Shown here: positions 20,951 through 31,133 of the stretch, in pieces | How positions within the stretch are numbered: position 1 is the stretch's first letter | Layout: the number at the start of each line of letters is the position of its first letter | From: Pyrenophora tritici-repentis | Taxonomy: Eukaryota > Ascomycota > Dothideomycetes > Pleosporales > Pleosporaceae | NCBI RefSeq assembly: GCF_003171515.1 | Contig: NC_089395.1 | Span: forward strand, 1,674,001-1,738,000 | Reading direction: 5' to 3' | DNA: 64,000 nt | Translations under genes and position numbers: made by a program | Notes under the pieces: generated by a model | What the model was told of the DNA's origin: nothing | Seen by the model: the letters and a program-made list of their open reading frames with translations, nothing else | The model's database searches: none

Positions 20951-23883
20951 AGTGGTGGGCGTCGCGATACTTTGATTGTCACGGGATCGCGCGCGTCGGC
21001 CGGGCTGAGGTTGGTTGGTTGGTTGGTATTTCCTACTCGGTTTCAGCCGTTAGGCTATGCCCGGATAACAGGCGTGGCAGACAGCCGACGCGGTGCGGAC
21101 GTGAATCTGCACCACCCCACTTCACTCTCGAAAGAGCCATCTGTCCCCAGAGGCCTGCGGTGTCTGGCTTCTATCTACGACTATGTACATCTCGTCTCTA
21201 GAAGTGACGTGTTTGCCTGTTTGTGTTCCTCGAATTTTCTTCCTGCGTGTATGCCATACTCGAAGCTTCGTGTGTGCAGCGTTGTTCAAGGCTCGTAGAG
21301 GCACGGTTGCCTCGTGTTTTGCGGCTGCAATACCTTCAGTCTCCCCCTAGCGTTCAGCTGTCGTGTGTGCTAGCTTGCCCTGATACCCCCAGGGCCTGGA
21401 GTAAGTTCCCTGATCTCCGATGTTCTTCAAGTGTTGTAATGCCGTCTACTAGGTTCCTATGCGGCTGTGTTGTGTGGTGTGACCTGCCGCTGAGCGCAGC
21501 GGCAGCAGCATTTCGTCGTAACGCAGCTCCACAAGAGCGATTCTCCGCTCGTGCGTGCCGTCGAGCTTACTGAGCATGAGAGCTCTCGCGCAAATCTCCT
21601 CAGACCTTGTCGGGTTGTGTCGAAGGGGCACCACTCCTTCAACACAAAGGGGCGACAGTGGACGAGGCTGTCTGATAATCTGTGAGTGTATTGTGGCACC
21701 GATGGTAGCATGCCGGATGTCTGTGAGGTGATTCGCGTGGGAGGTGATGCTGTTTAGCCCGAGGGCTCGTCGATGCGGGACGTCGCAGACATTGTCGGAT
21801 GGTGATGGGCTTGCTTGCTAGCCCATCAGTGACTGCGTTGTGTGTATTGTGACCGTTATATTCAAGGAGTGTCTGGGCTCCGTCGTCGCGTCTTGCGTTG
21901 CTGTGTCGTGGCTAGATGGCTGCCGCTGCCTTTGGTGGACGTGTCATATTAAGTAGCTTGCTCGCGGATTTTGCTGTCTGTGCCCGCCAGGGCCGCAACA
22001 GCGGCTCTACAGATGCCAACCGACGCTGGGGGACGCGCGGTGGCCTGTAGAGACTGTTGCGGCCACTGGCAAGTGTTTTTGATACTTTTTGTGATGGTAA
22101 TTCCAAAAATTGATTTCTCGCTGTTTGTCGTGTTCCTATCTTTTGTTTTCTATAAAGACTACCTGTGCTAAGAGAACTGTAAAATACCCTGTAAGATGCT
22201 TACTAATACTTGTAAGAAACAAGTCTAGCGGTTTCCGTAGGTAAGGGGCGGGGGGTTATGCTGATAGGTGCTAGAGCAATTAAGCGAGACAGGGGTGAGC
22301 GTGGGATGACAGTTAAGCGGCGTGTGCAAAGCGGAAGCTGCAAGTGCATTAGAGTGTAATATAATTCGTTGCTGTTGTACATTTAATCTCTGTGTATAAA
22401 ATTAACTAGAGGCAGCTTACTCTCCTAGAAGCTCTTGCCTCGAAATTTCTAAAGATAAACTGCTCTAATTACTACACGCAGCTTGAACTACTCGGAACAT
22501 TAGAGCTAAATTTGTAGTTTGGATGAATAATTAATAAGTCCATGAATTCCTTACATATCGTGCAGCTCCACTTCTCTAATCTCTTGCTTTAGATGATTCT
22601 AGTAGCAGTATTTGGTTTCCATTACCGTACCGTCCTCGGAGAACAGATAATAGAAATCTTCACTAGGAATTTCTGGCACATCAAATTTCCCCGCTGTTAG
22701 CGTAAGATTCTCGAGCTGATTTGCTCTTTCGTCCATGTAAGCTCCACGTAAGCTCACAATGAGGAGATGCTCTCTGTACTAAAGGTCTCCTATATAGCTA
22801 TTAATATGATGCTTGCATGTTCAGCACTATCGCTCTCAGCCCATTGCCCTGATTTGAATGCCCTGGGAAACAGGAAGTGACCTTATCCTACAGCTCGTGT
22901 GGAAGTTTAGAGTATGCAATCGTTTGGCTCCAGGGTACAGACATCAATATGTATACAAAATGTCTAATGAGTACGTTGTATAAGTTATTAGAAAAGCGCA
23001 CCTACTATTTACGAGGAGATTGCATGCTGTAGCTAAATTGACTATGCATAGTACTGTTATTCAGGAGACTTGTTAAATCTCTAATGTTAAGACGGAATCT
23101 GAGTTGACCAAGCGCCTAATGGCTATTCGCGAAGATTTGTAGTATTTCTCGACGCAAAACATGTATTCATGTGCAGATTGCTAGCAGGCGTGCATGCAGC
23201 TGTCATTGCAGTTCATTATGCCTCTTTTTTTCTTTCACAACTAATTACTCGTTCTAGACAGGAATCTAGCAAATCTTTCAAAGGACTAATTAGCATTATT
23301 CCTAAATAATCTAGCTTCTACTTTAGCTTTAGCTGCATTTAAATGCGCAAATCAGCAACTATTAGAAGCCTAGCACTTCCTACTAAGCTCTAGCAAATGT
23401 TATAAGAAAGAGGACTAACTAAGTTGTCTCTGCAGAACTTCTAGACCTTGCTTTAAGGTACTTTAACAGATCTATTGTAAGCTGCTTCGATGTTTAATTC
23501 TAGGCTGTATTGTTAAGTTCTAAACGTTATAAGATAGATATGTGCTGTATTACAATAATCTTCATTCGGCTAAGGCAAGATATACCTACGACGAAAGCCT
23601 CTGTCACAGAACATCCACTTTTCGCCTATAAGTCTAAAATTAAAACAATAGCGGGTAATGCTGTTAAATCTATTCGAATTAGATTAAGGCGCTCTAGTAG
23701 AGATATCCTAGTCTCTTGAAATCTTGAAATATAGAAGGTTAAAGCATCTAGATTAAGCAACCTTTTTAACTACTCTATGCCTTGATTACCTATATGCAGC
23801 ACTAATGCTTCGTTACTTTACTCTTAATTCTACTTCATCGGACTGTAAAGCTCTAAAGGCATTTCATTTAATTACTCTGCACT
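20951..23883. other. gene-free stretch
   Basis: 21.0-22.1 kb is GC-rich with several overlapping frames of 60-116 codons on both strands that look random. 22.2-23.9 kb is AT-rich with only short frames. I can support no gene, RNA or repeat end here. The last ~100 bases are the presumed promoter of the F-box-like gene. Confidence 0.45.
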
Positions 23884-25224
23884 ATGTTAAGTTACTTCAG
23901 CTCACAGAGAACTAAGAAAACACAATCTGAAGTTGATTTTTCTTATAATTTTGCAAATTCTGCCCGACATGAGCACCGAATGTGGCGCGGATGGATGATA
24001 GGTTCCTACGTATATGCTTGGCTCCCTGTAGGTGATCGAGACTGGAGAAACTACCCTGTTCTTCTTGTAGACATCTGCAAAGAAGCGACAGGAAGAACAT
24101 TTTTCATCGTAGCACACTTATACGATCAGAGTACAGCGTCTCAGTATGTACTGGCACTTACAGGACGAGATCGAAGGCTCGCCTCTAGTTCGTTGCGAGT
24201 GTGGCCCCGCGATACGTACATCCTCAGTAACCACTTCGATCTCGTCCAAGAATCTGAGCTCCGGACTTGGTCACGCTTGGATTCTGTTTGCATTGATTTG
24301 AGTTGGGCTTTCGATATACGGACTAAGAGACTCATAAAATGCGAATTCTCACCAAGGACCGACATAGGCATAGCATTAAGGACAACCTTCTGCTTCCGAA
24401 GATTTCTCCAGCTTCCATACGAGCTCAGAGAGAACATTTACTATTACGTATTGTTCGATGAAAGACAAAAGATCTGTAGAAGCCTTATCTACAGCAATAG
24501 CTTACTTGAAAAACGGAAGCACGACCAAAGGGGCTTGCGATGGTCCCGTGAGCTTGCTTTACCTTCAACAGGACCTCTACCAAGACTTCAAACACCCGGA
24601 ATATTCCTCGTCTGTAAGCAAGTCCATTCAGAAGCATCAGAAACGGTCTATAGGACAAAGGTACTCGTGATAACAATTACGTCTGTGGAAGACGGTCTCC
24701 GTAACCTCAACGAAGACTGGTTGCCTGATATTGGTCGCTTCTTGCGCATTAGAATTGATCTTTTACTTGCTTGCCACACGTTGGACACAATTCTTGGTCT
24801 CACAGGGATCATCTGCGAATGTTTTCGCCGCATCGCAACGCTCCTTCAAGAACGTGCCTTAGGGCTCCAGTTCCTAGAGATTAGATTCGGAACTTACAGT
24901 CTTCCTATCAGACTGGCCAGATACAAGGATGTGATCAAATATAAGGATGTTTTAGAGGGAATGCGAGAATTCTCGGAAAACTTCTCTAGAGCTAGATTGA
25001 AGATCAGCACGGAGAGAGGGCCGCTGAATATCTGCTGGGGTATCAGTGAACGTCAGAAGAAGGCTGGAGACTACAGTTGTACATGCACGTACTTTTGTGC
25101 TCGCTCCCTTGAGCAGGTATGGAAACGTGTTTGTCACGGACCTGAGATAGGCGCTGAGGATGCAGACTGTGCTTTAGCAGTAGAGAATTGTCAGCATATG
25201 GGCTGCAAGCTCCACGTTTGGTAA
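23884..25224 (+). CDS. F-box-like fungal protein, 446 aa
   Basis: The central part has the hallmark of a large fungal family of F-box-like proteins: FLQLPYELRENIYYYVLFDE, followed ~70 residues later by IFLVCKQVHSEASETVYRT. F-box proteins are substrate receptors of SCF ubiquitin ligases, but the members of this family are mostly uncharacterised. The N-terminal ~150 residues form a separate module, with GWMIGSYVYAWLPVGDRDW and NYPVLLVDICKEATG, that I do not recognise. The C-terminal ~60 residues are cysteine-rich (YSCTCTYFCARS and a final CQHMGCKLHVW), possibly a metal-binding tail. The frame is intact and single-exon. The start may instead be the internal Met at residue ~33. Confidence 0.65.
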   Translation: MLSYFSSQRTKKTQSEVDFSYNFANSARHEHRMWRGWMIGSYVYAWLPVGDRDWRNYPVLLVDICKEATGRTFFIVAHLYDQSTASQYVLALTGRDRRLASSSLRVWPRDTYILSNHFDLVQESELRTWSRLDSVCIDLSWAFDIRTKRLIKCEFSPRTDIGIALRTTFCFRRFLQLPYELRENIYYYVLFDERQKICRSLIYSNSLLEKRKHDQRGLRWSRELALPSTGPLPRLQTPGIFLVCKQVHSEASETVYRTKVLVITITSVEDGLRNLNEDWLPDIGRFLRIRIDLLLACHTLDTILGLTGIICECFRRIATLLQERALGLQFLEIRFGTYSLPIRLARYKDVIKYKDVLEGMREFSENFSRARLKISTERGPLNICWGISERQKKAGDYSCTCTYFCARSLEQVWKRVCHGPEIGAEDADCALAVENCQHMGCKLHVW

Positions 25225-26557
25225 TATTGTTGTGCTAGATGAAGATGATGATTCAGAAAGCAAGGAACGAGATGAATCTGTCATGGCAAATTTTGGCTAC
25301 ATGAGCTAATGTAATTATCGCTGATATAGTCTACAGGGTTAGCCCTTCCGGCTAACCCTTTAACGGCGCTCTATGCTGCAGACTTGCCTACATTCCAGAT
25401 CTTAGGCTATCTCATGTCCTCGCCCTTGTTAACTACATTCCTAGTTAAACTAACGTCAGTCTCTACGTAACAGGACACTCTATATAGCACGACGCTATAG
25501 ATACTCTTTAATATAAGAAATTACACGTCATCTTTAAGTTGCACGATAGCTATATCAGAAGCTGATTGCGATTTTGCTGCTAGGTATGTTCGTTGACGTG
25601 AGCTATACAGCAGGGCCTTTAAAACTAAGTTATCTCTGTTGTTATAGTAGTTTCATAGTTACATAGTCGTTGCAACTTCCAATGCTACTGACTTCTTTTA
25701 CGATATACCGACAGTCTTTCTCCAGATACGTTGCGCAGAAGAAACGTGTTACCAGTGTTTTCTGCGTGCATCGGCCAGGGTATAAATAGCGGAGGTGTCG
25801 ATGCCAAGTGTCCTTAACGTAGTACTGCAGTGCAAAGATCCAGAAGTTCTTGCTTGCGCCGGCACTCTTCGATCTCAATATGTAGTAGTACCCTTCAGCT
25901 CCTTGATTGTAATGCTTTGACCTGATGATATTAAGACATGCAATAGGCTGGTACTTCTTTCCTGGCTCGTAGTTGACCTAAAGACAATCAGCAGAGTTTG
26001 AATTACCTAGGATCTATGATTTTGAATCACCCAAAGCGCTTCATTGGCCTTCAAATGCTCGTAGATAGCTGCGAACTTGGAGTCTGGGGCTCGAGACTCT
26101 AGATTATTGTTGAAAATATTTTCAAGAGCGTCTGCTGCCTCCTGCGAGCTTCAGCGACGATGGCCTAACACGCTCAGAGGTTACCAACCATTTGGATGGC
26201 ATCTCTTTCATATAAAGCTCTTTTGTAGGGAGTGGTCAAGGCTAATTATCTCAGTAAGCTCAGGTAGAAGCATTGGCATTAGGAGCAATCGACCTACAAG
26301 CTTGCATATTTTAAGAGTAGCAGTAACTTAAGCACAGCGAAGGAGCTTAGGATGATGATACGATCCTCCTAAATTGTGGGCGAGCGGACTATATCGTGCT
26401 GACGGCATCCAACCAGATTAACGATGGTGAGTATCACGGAAAAGCACAAATCTTATCCTCTGCATTGTGCCTTCAAGGATAGCCAACAACGAAGCAATAA
26501 AAGAGTTGCATAAGGACTGAAGCATAGATTATCGTACAATATGTTTTCTACTATGCT
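25225..26557. other. intergenic with one perfect hairpin
   Basis: No supported gene. A perfect hairpin with 9-bp arms (GGGTTAGCC/GGCTAACCC) and a five-base loop lies at 25336-25358, about 110 bases after the F-box-like gene. Its role is unknown. On the minus strand around 25.6-26.2 kb there are pieces of plausible protein in different frames, possibly a decayed gene. Confidence 0.4.
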
Positions 26558-27190
26558 CTATGTAATTCGCTTCGCAACTGCTAGCCGTGTAGAATAGTGG
26601 ACGATTGACTTATGAAAGCGACGCAAAAGCGCCTCAGGATCATGGAACAATTGTACGAGCACATGTTTCTTGCTTTCTCTCAAATCTTCGCAAAACACCC
26701 ACGTAGGCTCCCATTGTATCCAAACTTTGTCCTGCTCCTTGTGTACAATATAGCCTCGATGGCTGGAAAATGTTTTTTGCAAATAAAAAAATATGCCCTT
26801 TGGCATTGGGGCGACTCTCCAGTAGGCCAGAAATGCAAGACGACGGCTACCTGCGTTTGAAGAGTCAAGCAAGAACTTGGCTGCAACATATCCAAGCAGA
26901 CCGGGCCGGTCTTTTCGGACCTCTATAGCAGGTTCGTACAGGAGACTGTGAGGAGAGGATTGGATTGACTTTGCTTCCATTGTAGGCTCCCAGGCAATGA
27001 GTAGCTGATCTTCGCCTCGAGTGTGGACGAGCCATCCCTGGTGTCCATCCTGATGGAGTGCATGGTACTCATCTGCCGAAAGCCAGGAACACTCCCAGAA
27101 CACAAGTATGTTCAGGCGGTCGATGCTGATAGCGCCTAAGCAGGACCATGCATCTTCTTCAATCGCTTGGTTCCCAGGCTCAGTCTTCAT
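26558..27190 (-). CDS. hypothetical protein with two W-E-P-T repeats
   Basis: About 210 residues from the ATG at 27190; the frame is open a little further upstream, so an extra 5' exon is possible. Two segments look like diverged copies of one unit: GWLVHTRGEDQLLIAWEPT and, ~85 residues later, GYIVHKEQDKVWIQWEPTW. Each has a strand pattern ending in W-E-P-T, reminiscent of chromo-type beta units, but I do not see a full chromodomain and do not call one. No signal peptide or membrane segment. It lies downstream of, and in the same orientation as, the 984-residue gene. Confidence 0.5.
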   Translation of the reverse strand: MKTEPGNQAIEEDAWSCLGAISIDRLNILVFWECSWLSADEYHALHQDGHQGWLVHTRGEDQLLIAWEPTMEAKSIQSSPHSLLYEPAIEVRKDRPGLLGYVAAKFLLDSSNAGSRRLAFLAYWRVAPMPKGIFFYLQKTFSSHRGYIVHKEQDKVWIQWEPTWVFCEDLRESKKHVLVQLFHDPEALLRRFHKSIVHYSTRLAVAKRIT

Positions 27191-27401
27191 TTCGCAGTCT
27201 AGATGATGATTTGGTGCAAAGATGTACAAAAAATTGTATTTAGCAGTTATGAGGAGGCGTCATAATTGACGGCGAGAGAACTATATATAGAGAGAAATCA
27301 ATTAATTATTTGGGCAATGCCTTCGCTTAGCGTGATGGCCTTGGGCTAGCGTGATGGCTTTTGGTATTACCGGTGCAGCAAGCTAATTCGAATGCATTCC
27401 A

Positions 27402-30400
27402 CTACGTGAAGAATTGAAGAGGCCTACCCCTGAAACTCTCTGCATCACGCTCTTGGAGATCCAGATCATGTGTAAGGCTATCCGAGATGAGATCAAGGAC
27501 AGTCTTTGGTACCGGGTCGAGCAGCTCTGGTCTAGCCTGCAACACCTTGCCGAACCAAACAGCCTCCGCTACCGTCAATGTATCTATGCTGCTCACTACT
27601 ATTAGCAGAAGTTCAAGCACACAGGGAACTGCGTCTTACTCTTTCAGTTCAATAGGCTTACTAAGAGCGTTTTCCTCGAGCTCATCGAGCTCTAATCCAA
27701 ATTTAGCCATGCTCAGAGTGGGCGGATCAGCCCCAGAACTCGGAAATAGAACGAGCAGACCCGGGTCTAAAGATCTCCCGCCCTGCAAGACATGGTGCAG
27801 TACTCTCCCTTGACTGATGTACTTGTTAATTTTGCGTCGAACGCGCTTCTGATTACCCCCGTACACCTGTACAAGTTTGCTACAAATCTCATCTTTAACC
27901 ATGTCCGGAGCCCGCCTGGTTCTTCCCGAGGGGCTGAGACCATAGTAAACTCGGTTGATTTCTTCCGTATGTGGAGTAGGCGGTAGTTCCTCAGAGATGC
28001 CATTTTTGAAGCTGGCAGTTCGCTTTCGAGCCAAGACTCTTTGTCTTTCTTGGTAGCTATTGCGCTTCGTCTCTTGTAGCGCTCGAACTGCACGCATATA
28101 TGTCTCAAAGTAACAATATTTGATAAATCGTTCTCTGGCAACCAGAAGATGGCTTTCATTCTCCAGCTTATCCAAGTGAATGTGGATGTAAAACAATTTC
28201 TGGAAGAGGGGTTGCTCCATGTCTTGATATGTTTGGTCTTTGGTGTTCCTGGCACAGGCCAATTTGAGGGAGTCAAGAATGCGAGGAGATCCGATCTCGT
28301 CCACACACTGCAGTATCCTCAGACAACGTCCAAGTTCGATCTTAGCAGGCATCTGATCAAGTGCTTCCCGTAGCGCTCCGTGCTCAAAGTTCTCCAGATT
28401 TTGTATACAGATCTTATGGGTTTGTACTTGCGTCTCTAAGTGTACCAATCTGGGCCGCGAATCTATGTGTTGGGATCCTGTATGATTACTAGAGATGCCA
28501 TACTTCTCAAGGATAGAATCTCGTTGATACGGCGCTAACAACTCTCCTAGAAAACGTAGGCGTAAATCACGAGAGGACGGGAAGTTCTCGAGCCGCCTAG
28601 ACAGGAAGTAAGCCTCTGCTATCCAAACCGACAGCAGGGTGCTTTCCACGTGTGGCGCAATGTATCGAGGCTGGACAAGGTTAGTTAGAGTAAGCAGAGG
28701 GGTGGGTGAGCGCCATACATTAATATATTCCGTCGTCCATTCAGGGCCTATCAGCCACGAAGTCCCAAGAGACGCTAGATCTACTGTCTCACTATCGAGG
28801 ACGTACAACTTCTTGCTAGTCTCAACTCCGATTACAAGCAGAGGTAAAGCCTCTCCATCCCGGCGTATTATTGCTACAAAATCCTCGGCTGGGCTTCCTT
28901 CTGATGAGGACTCCGGATCGAGTTCACTGGAACAGACTTCAAAAATGCAAAGTGGGCCGGGAAGTAACGTGTAGATTAGACCGTGTATAAGTGTTGACGT
29001 GAGAGGCCTTTCTTCCACCAAAGGTGACAGAAGCTCCCGAGGGTCAAGGTGATCTGCATCCTCTACAGGTTTGTGCGGAAGGCGAAAGCTCAAACGACAA
29101 GCAAGATCCACATAGCCTTGGACTATCGGATCATTGCCAAAGCTTTCTGTGCGAACGGGATACATCATATTTCTTTCGTCGGAGGCTGTCGTAGCCTCTT
29201 CGGCATCTGTCTGCGGCTCGTGGTGTGGAGTGTTCAAATAAAAGTCTCCAAACGCTTCATTGAAGAACTGTGGCGATGGGACCTCCTCGAACGCAAATTC
29301 GTCCGAGGGCGGAGTCGTTGCGTCCTGATGTGGATGATTGACCACACTGTGGTGTGGAGAATCAGGTCCTGGTTGACGATCAATGTGGTCTGGATCCTCC
29401 GCTGCTTGATTCTGAGTATTAATATCAGGTGTTTGATAGGCTTGGGCGTTTGACTCTCCGTCGAGAACCTGCACTGGCTCGGTGTGATCTGGGTCAATTA
29501 AGTGTTGTCTATAGGAGCCCGCAGTGGCCTCTTCGACATTTGTCGGCGACTCGTGATTCAGAGAGCTCAAACGATAGTCTTCGAATGCGCTATTGAAGAA
29601 CTGTGGTGAGGCGAAGTCATGCATGGTAATCTCCCCGAAACCAGATCCATCCAAGGGCGGAGCCGTTGCGTCCTGATGCGGATGATTGACTAGACTATGG
29701 TGTGGAGACTCAGGTCCTGGCTGGCGATCAATGTGGTCTGGATCCTCCGCTGCTTGATTCTGAGTATTAATATCAGGTGTCTGATGGGTGTGGGCGTTTG
29801 AATCTCCGTCGAGAACTTGAATTGGGTGTATCCTTGTACGCTCATCTTGTTCATTAACGAAAGATCTCGTTGTATAGAGCGTGAGGGAGGGTGATCCTTG
29901 CTCGATGGGGTGTTCCTCTTCCGGCATTTCAGTCCTGTAATGCTCCTCTATTGGGGACTGATTTTCGAAGTGATCGGGCAACAATACCAGATTATTAGTC
30001 ATAACCCCCCGAGCAGCATTTCTTGTTGTGTGCTCATTAGGGCTTGCCTCATGGAGCATTGTGAACGGTAGGTTATCTTCAACACCGGACTCAGACTCCG
30101 TCTCGGTTTCAGTGACAAAAAGTGAGTCTGCTGTAGCAATGCGTTGAGACCGTCGTATTCCCTGATTAGCGCTGCCTTTGTGTGTAGACTGCCGATCGGA
30201 ATTCATGCTTGCTTGTGTGGCTTTTTTGATAGATAGTCTCTGCTCAGCGTCTTTCTTCAAGCGATCGAGCGCATCGACTAGGGCTACAAGGTCATCGCAG
30301 TCGACTGCATCGCTTACTTGAACCCAATCAAATGCGAAACGCTGTGGTTGGTTAGAAAACTTAGCTGTGGTGTTTTAGTAGTCGGCATGCACACACCTTG

Positions 30401-30444
30401 ATCAGCTCTAGGGCTGAAGACAGAGAACGGTTTACATTTACCAT
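27402..30444 (-). CDS. large hypothetical protein, ~984 aa, with internal duplication
   Basis: I assemble three exons: 30444-30397 (M-V-N-V-N-R...), 30341-27662 and 27628-27402. The first intron (30396-30342) has GTGTGT...CCACAG ends and keeps frame. The last would be only 33 bases (GTAAGC...ACGCAG), but it removes the sole stop before a further 75 open codons in the same frame, so I include it with caution. The N-terminal ~400 residues are acidic, disordered and rich in H, P, D and Q, with a ~116-residue unit present twice (29,575-29,825 and 29,230-29,475; shared core PDINTQNQAAEDPDHIDRQP). The middle contains LLVIGVETSKKLYVLDS and the C-terminus is a basic helical region (QKRVRRKINKYISQGR). 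No family was recognised. A nuclear role is possible from composition only. Confidence 0.6.
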
Positions 30445-30740
30445 ATCGGCGCTATAATGCAATGTTCTGAGTAGGGTTAAAAAGTGGTATTAGCAATTAA
30501 GCACACCGCATCTACGTAGCTTTGTGACGGCTTAGATACCTTCTATTGAAAAGAGTGAAAGATCAATCTTTTCCTCTACCACAGGCTCACTAATTCGAAG
30601 TCACCATCTTTCTTCCGTTATGCTAGTGTAGTCCGCACCGGATGCAATGGCCCGTACCGGATACAACGCATGCGCTTACTCGCTAGCTCATGACACTAGC
30701 TTGTTCTGTAAACGACCTCTTTGCTTGGCGTTTTCAACGC
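30445..30740. other. short intergenic region
   Basis: Separates the divergently oriented 984-residue gene and the repeat array before the CSC1-like gene. Nothing else was recognised. Confidence 0.4.
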
Positions 30741-31087
30741 GACGCTTCAGGTGCTCGTGTTAAAGACGCTAGCCTATTTCCAGAAGAAAGCGTTGAAAAG
30801 ACTCGTTTGCCCCTTACTGTCTATCAACTACATGGTGACGGCCTCTTTTGGTCCAGCGTCTTTAACACCAGCACTCGGAGTGCTGGTGTTGAAGACGCTA
30901 GCCTTTTTCAAGAGGAGAGCATTCAGAAGACTAATTTGCTCCTCAGTATCCATCAACTACATGGTGACGGCCTCTTTTGGTGTAGCGTCTTTAACACCAG
31001 CACTCGGAGTGCTGGTGTTAAAGACGCTAGCCTTATTCCAGAGGAGGGCGTTGAGATGAGGCTTCTGCCCTTCACAGTCTTTCGTCT
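30741..31087 (+). repeat. 129-bp tandem repeat with near-perfect palindromes
   Basis: About 2.7 copies of a 129-bp unit. Two 45-base hairpins lie inside it: arms 30855-30876/30878-30899 (one mismatch) and 30984-31005/31007-31028 (perfect), each with 22-bp arms (AGCGTCTTTAACACCAGCAC followed by TC) and a one-base loop. The unit length is a multiple of three, so two frames stay open across the array (30690-31112 and 30721-31059) and could encode a 43-residue repeat protein. I consider that less likely than a non-coding repeat just before the channel gene. Confidence 0.8.
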
Positions 31088-31133
31088 ATATATCCAAGTT
31101 CACAGCATATGAACAGACAAGAAGACCAAAGCT

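Noticed and set aside
21223..21573. 116-codon plus-strand ORF in GC-rich DNA
   Set aside because: Composition is Cys/Ser/Arg-rich as in random GC-rich frames, with competing frames on the minus strand and no recognisable motif.
25336..25358. Perfect hairpin as tRNA arm or terminator
   Set aside because: No cloverleaf can be drawn around it, and rho-independent terminators do not apply in a fungus; kept only as a hairpin.
26077..26331. 84-codon plus-strand ORF
   Set aside because: No motif; the minus strand shows protein-like fragments in several frames, so this is probably a shadow of a decayed gene.
27402..30444. Captain (DUF3435) tyrosine recombinase or Ulp1-type protease
   Set aside because: No R...H-x-x-R...Y recombinase pattern is visible. 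LLVIGVETSKKLYVLDS only faintly recalls a C48 protease strand, and no catalytic His-Asp-Cys set is seen.
30690..31112. Repeat-encoded 140-residue protein
   Set aside because: The frame stays open only because the repeat length is a multiple of three; a second frame is open too, and the palindromes explain the structure better.
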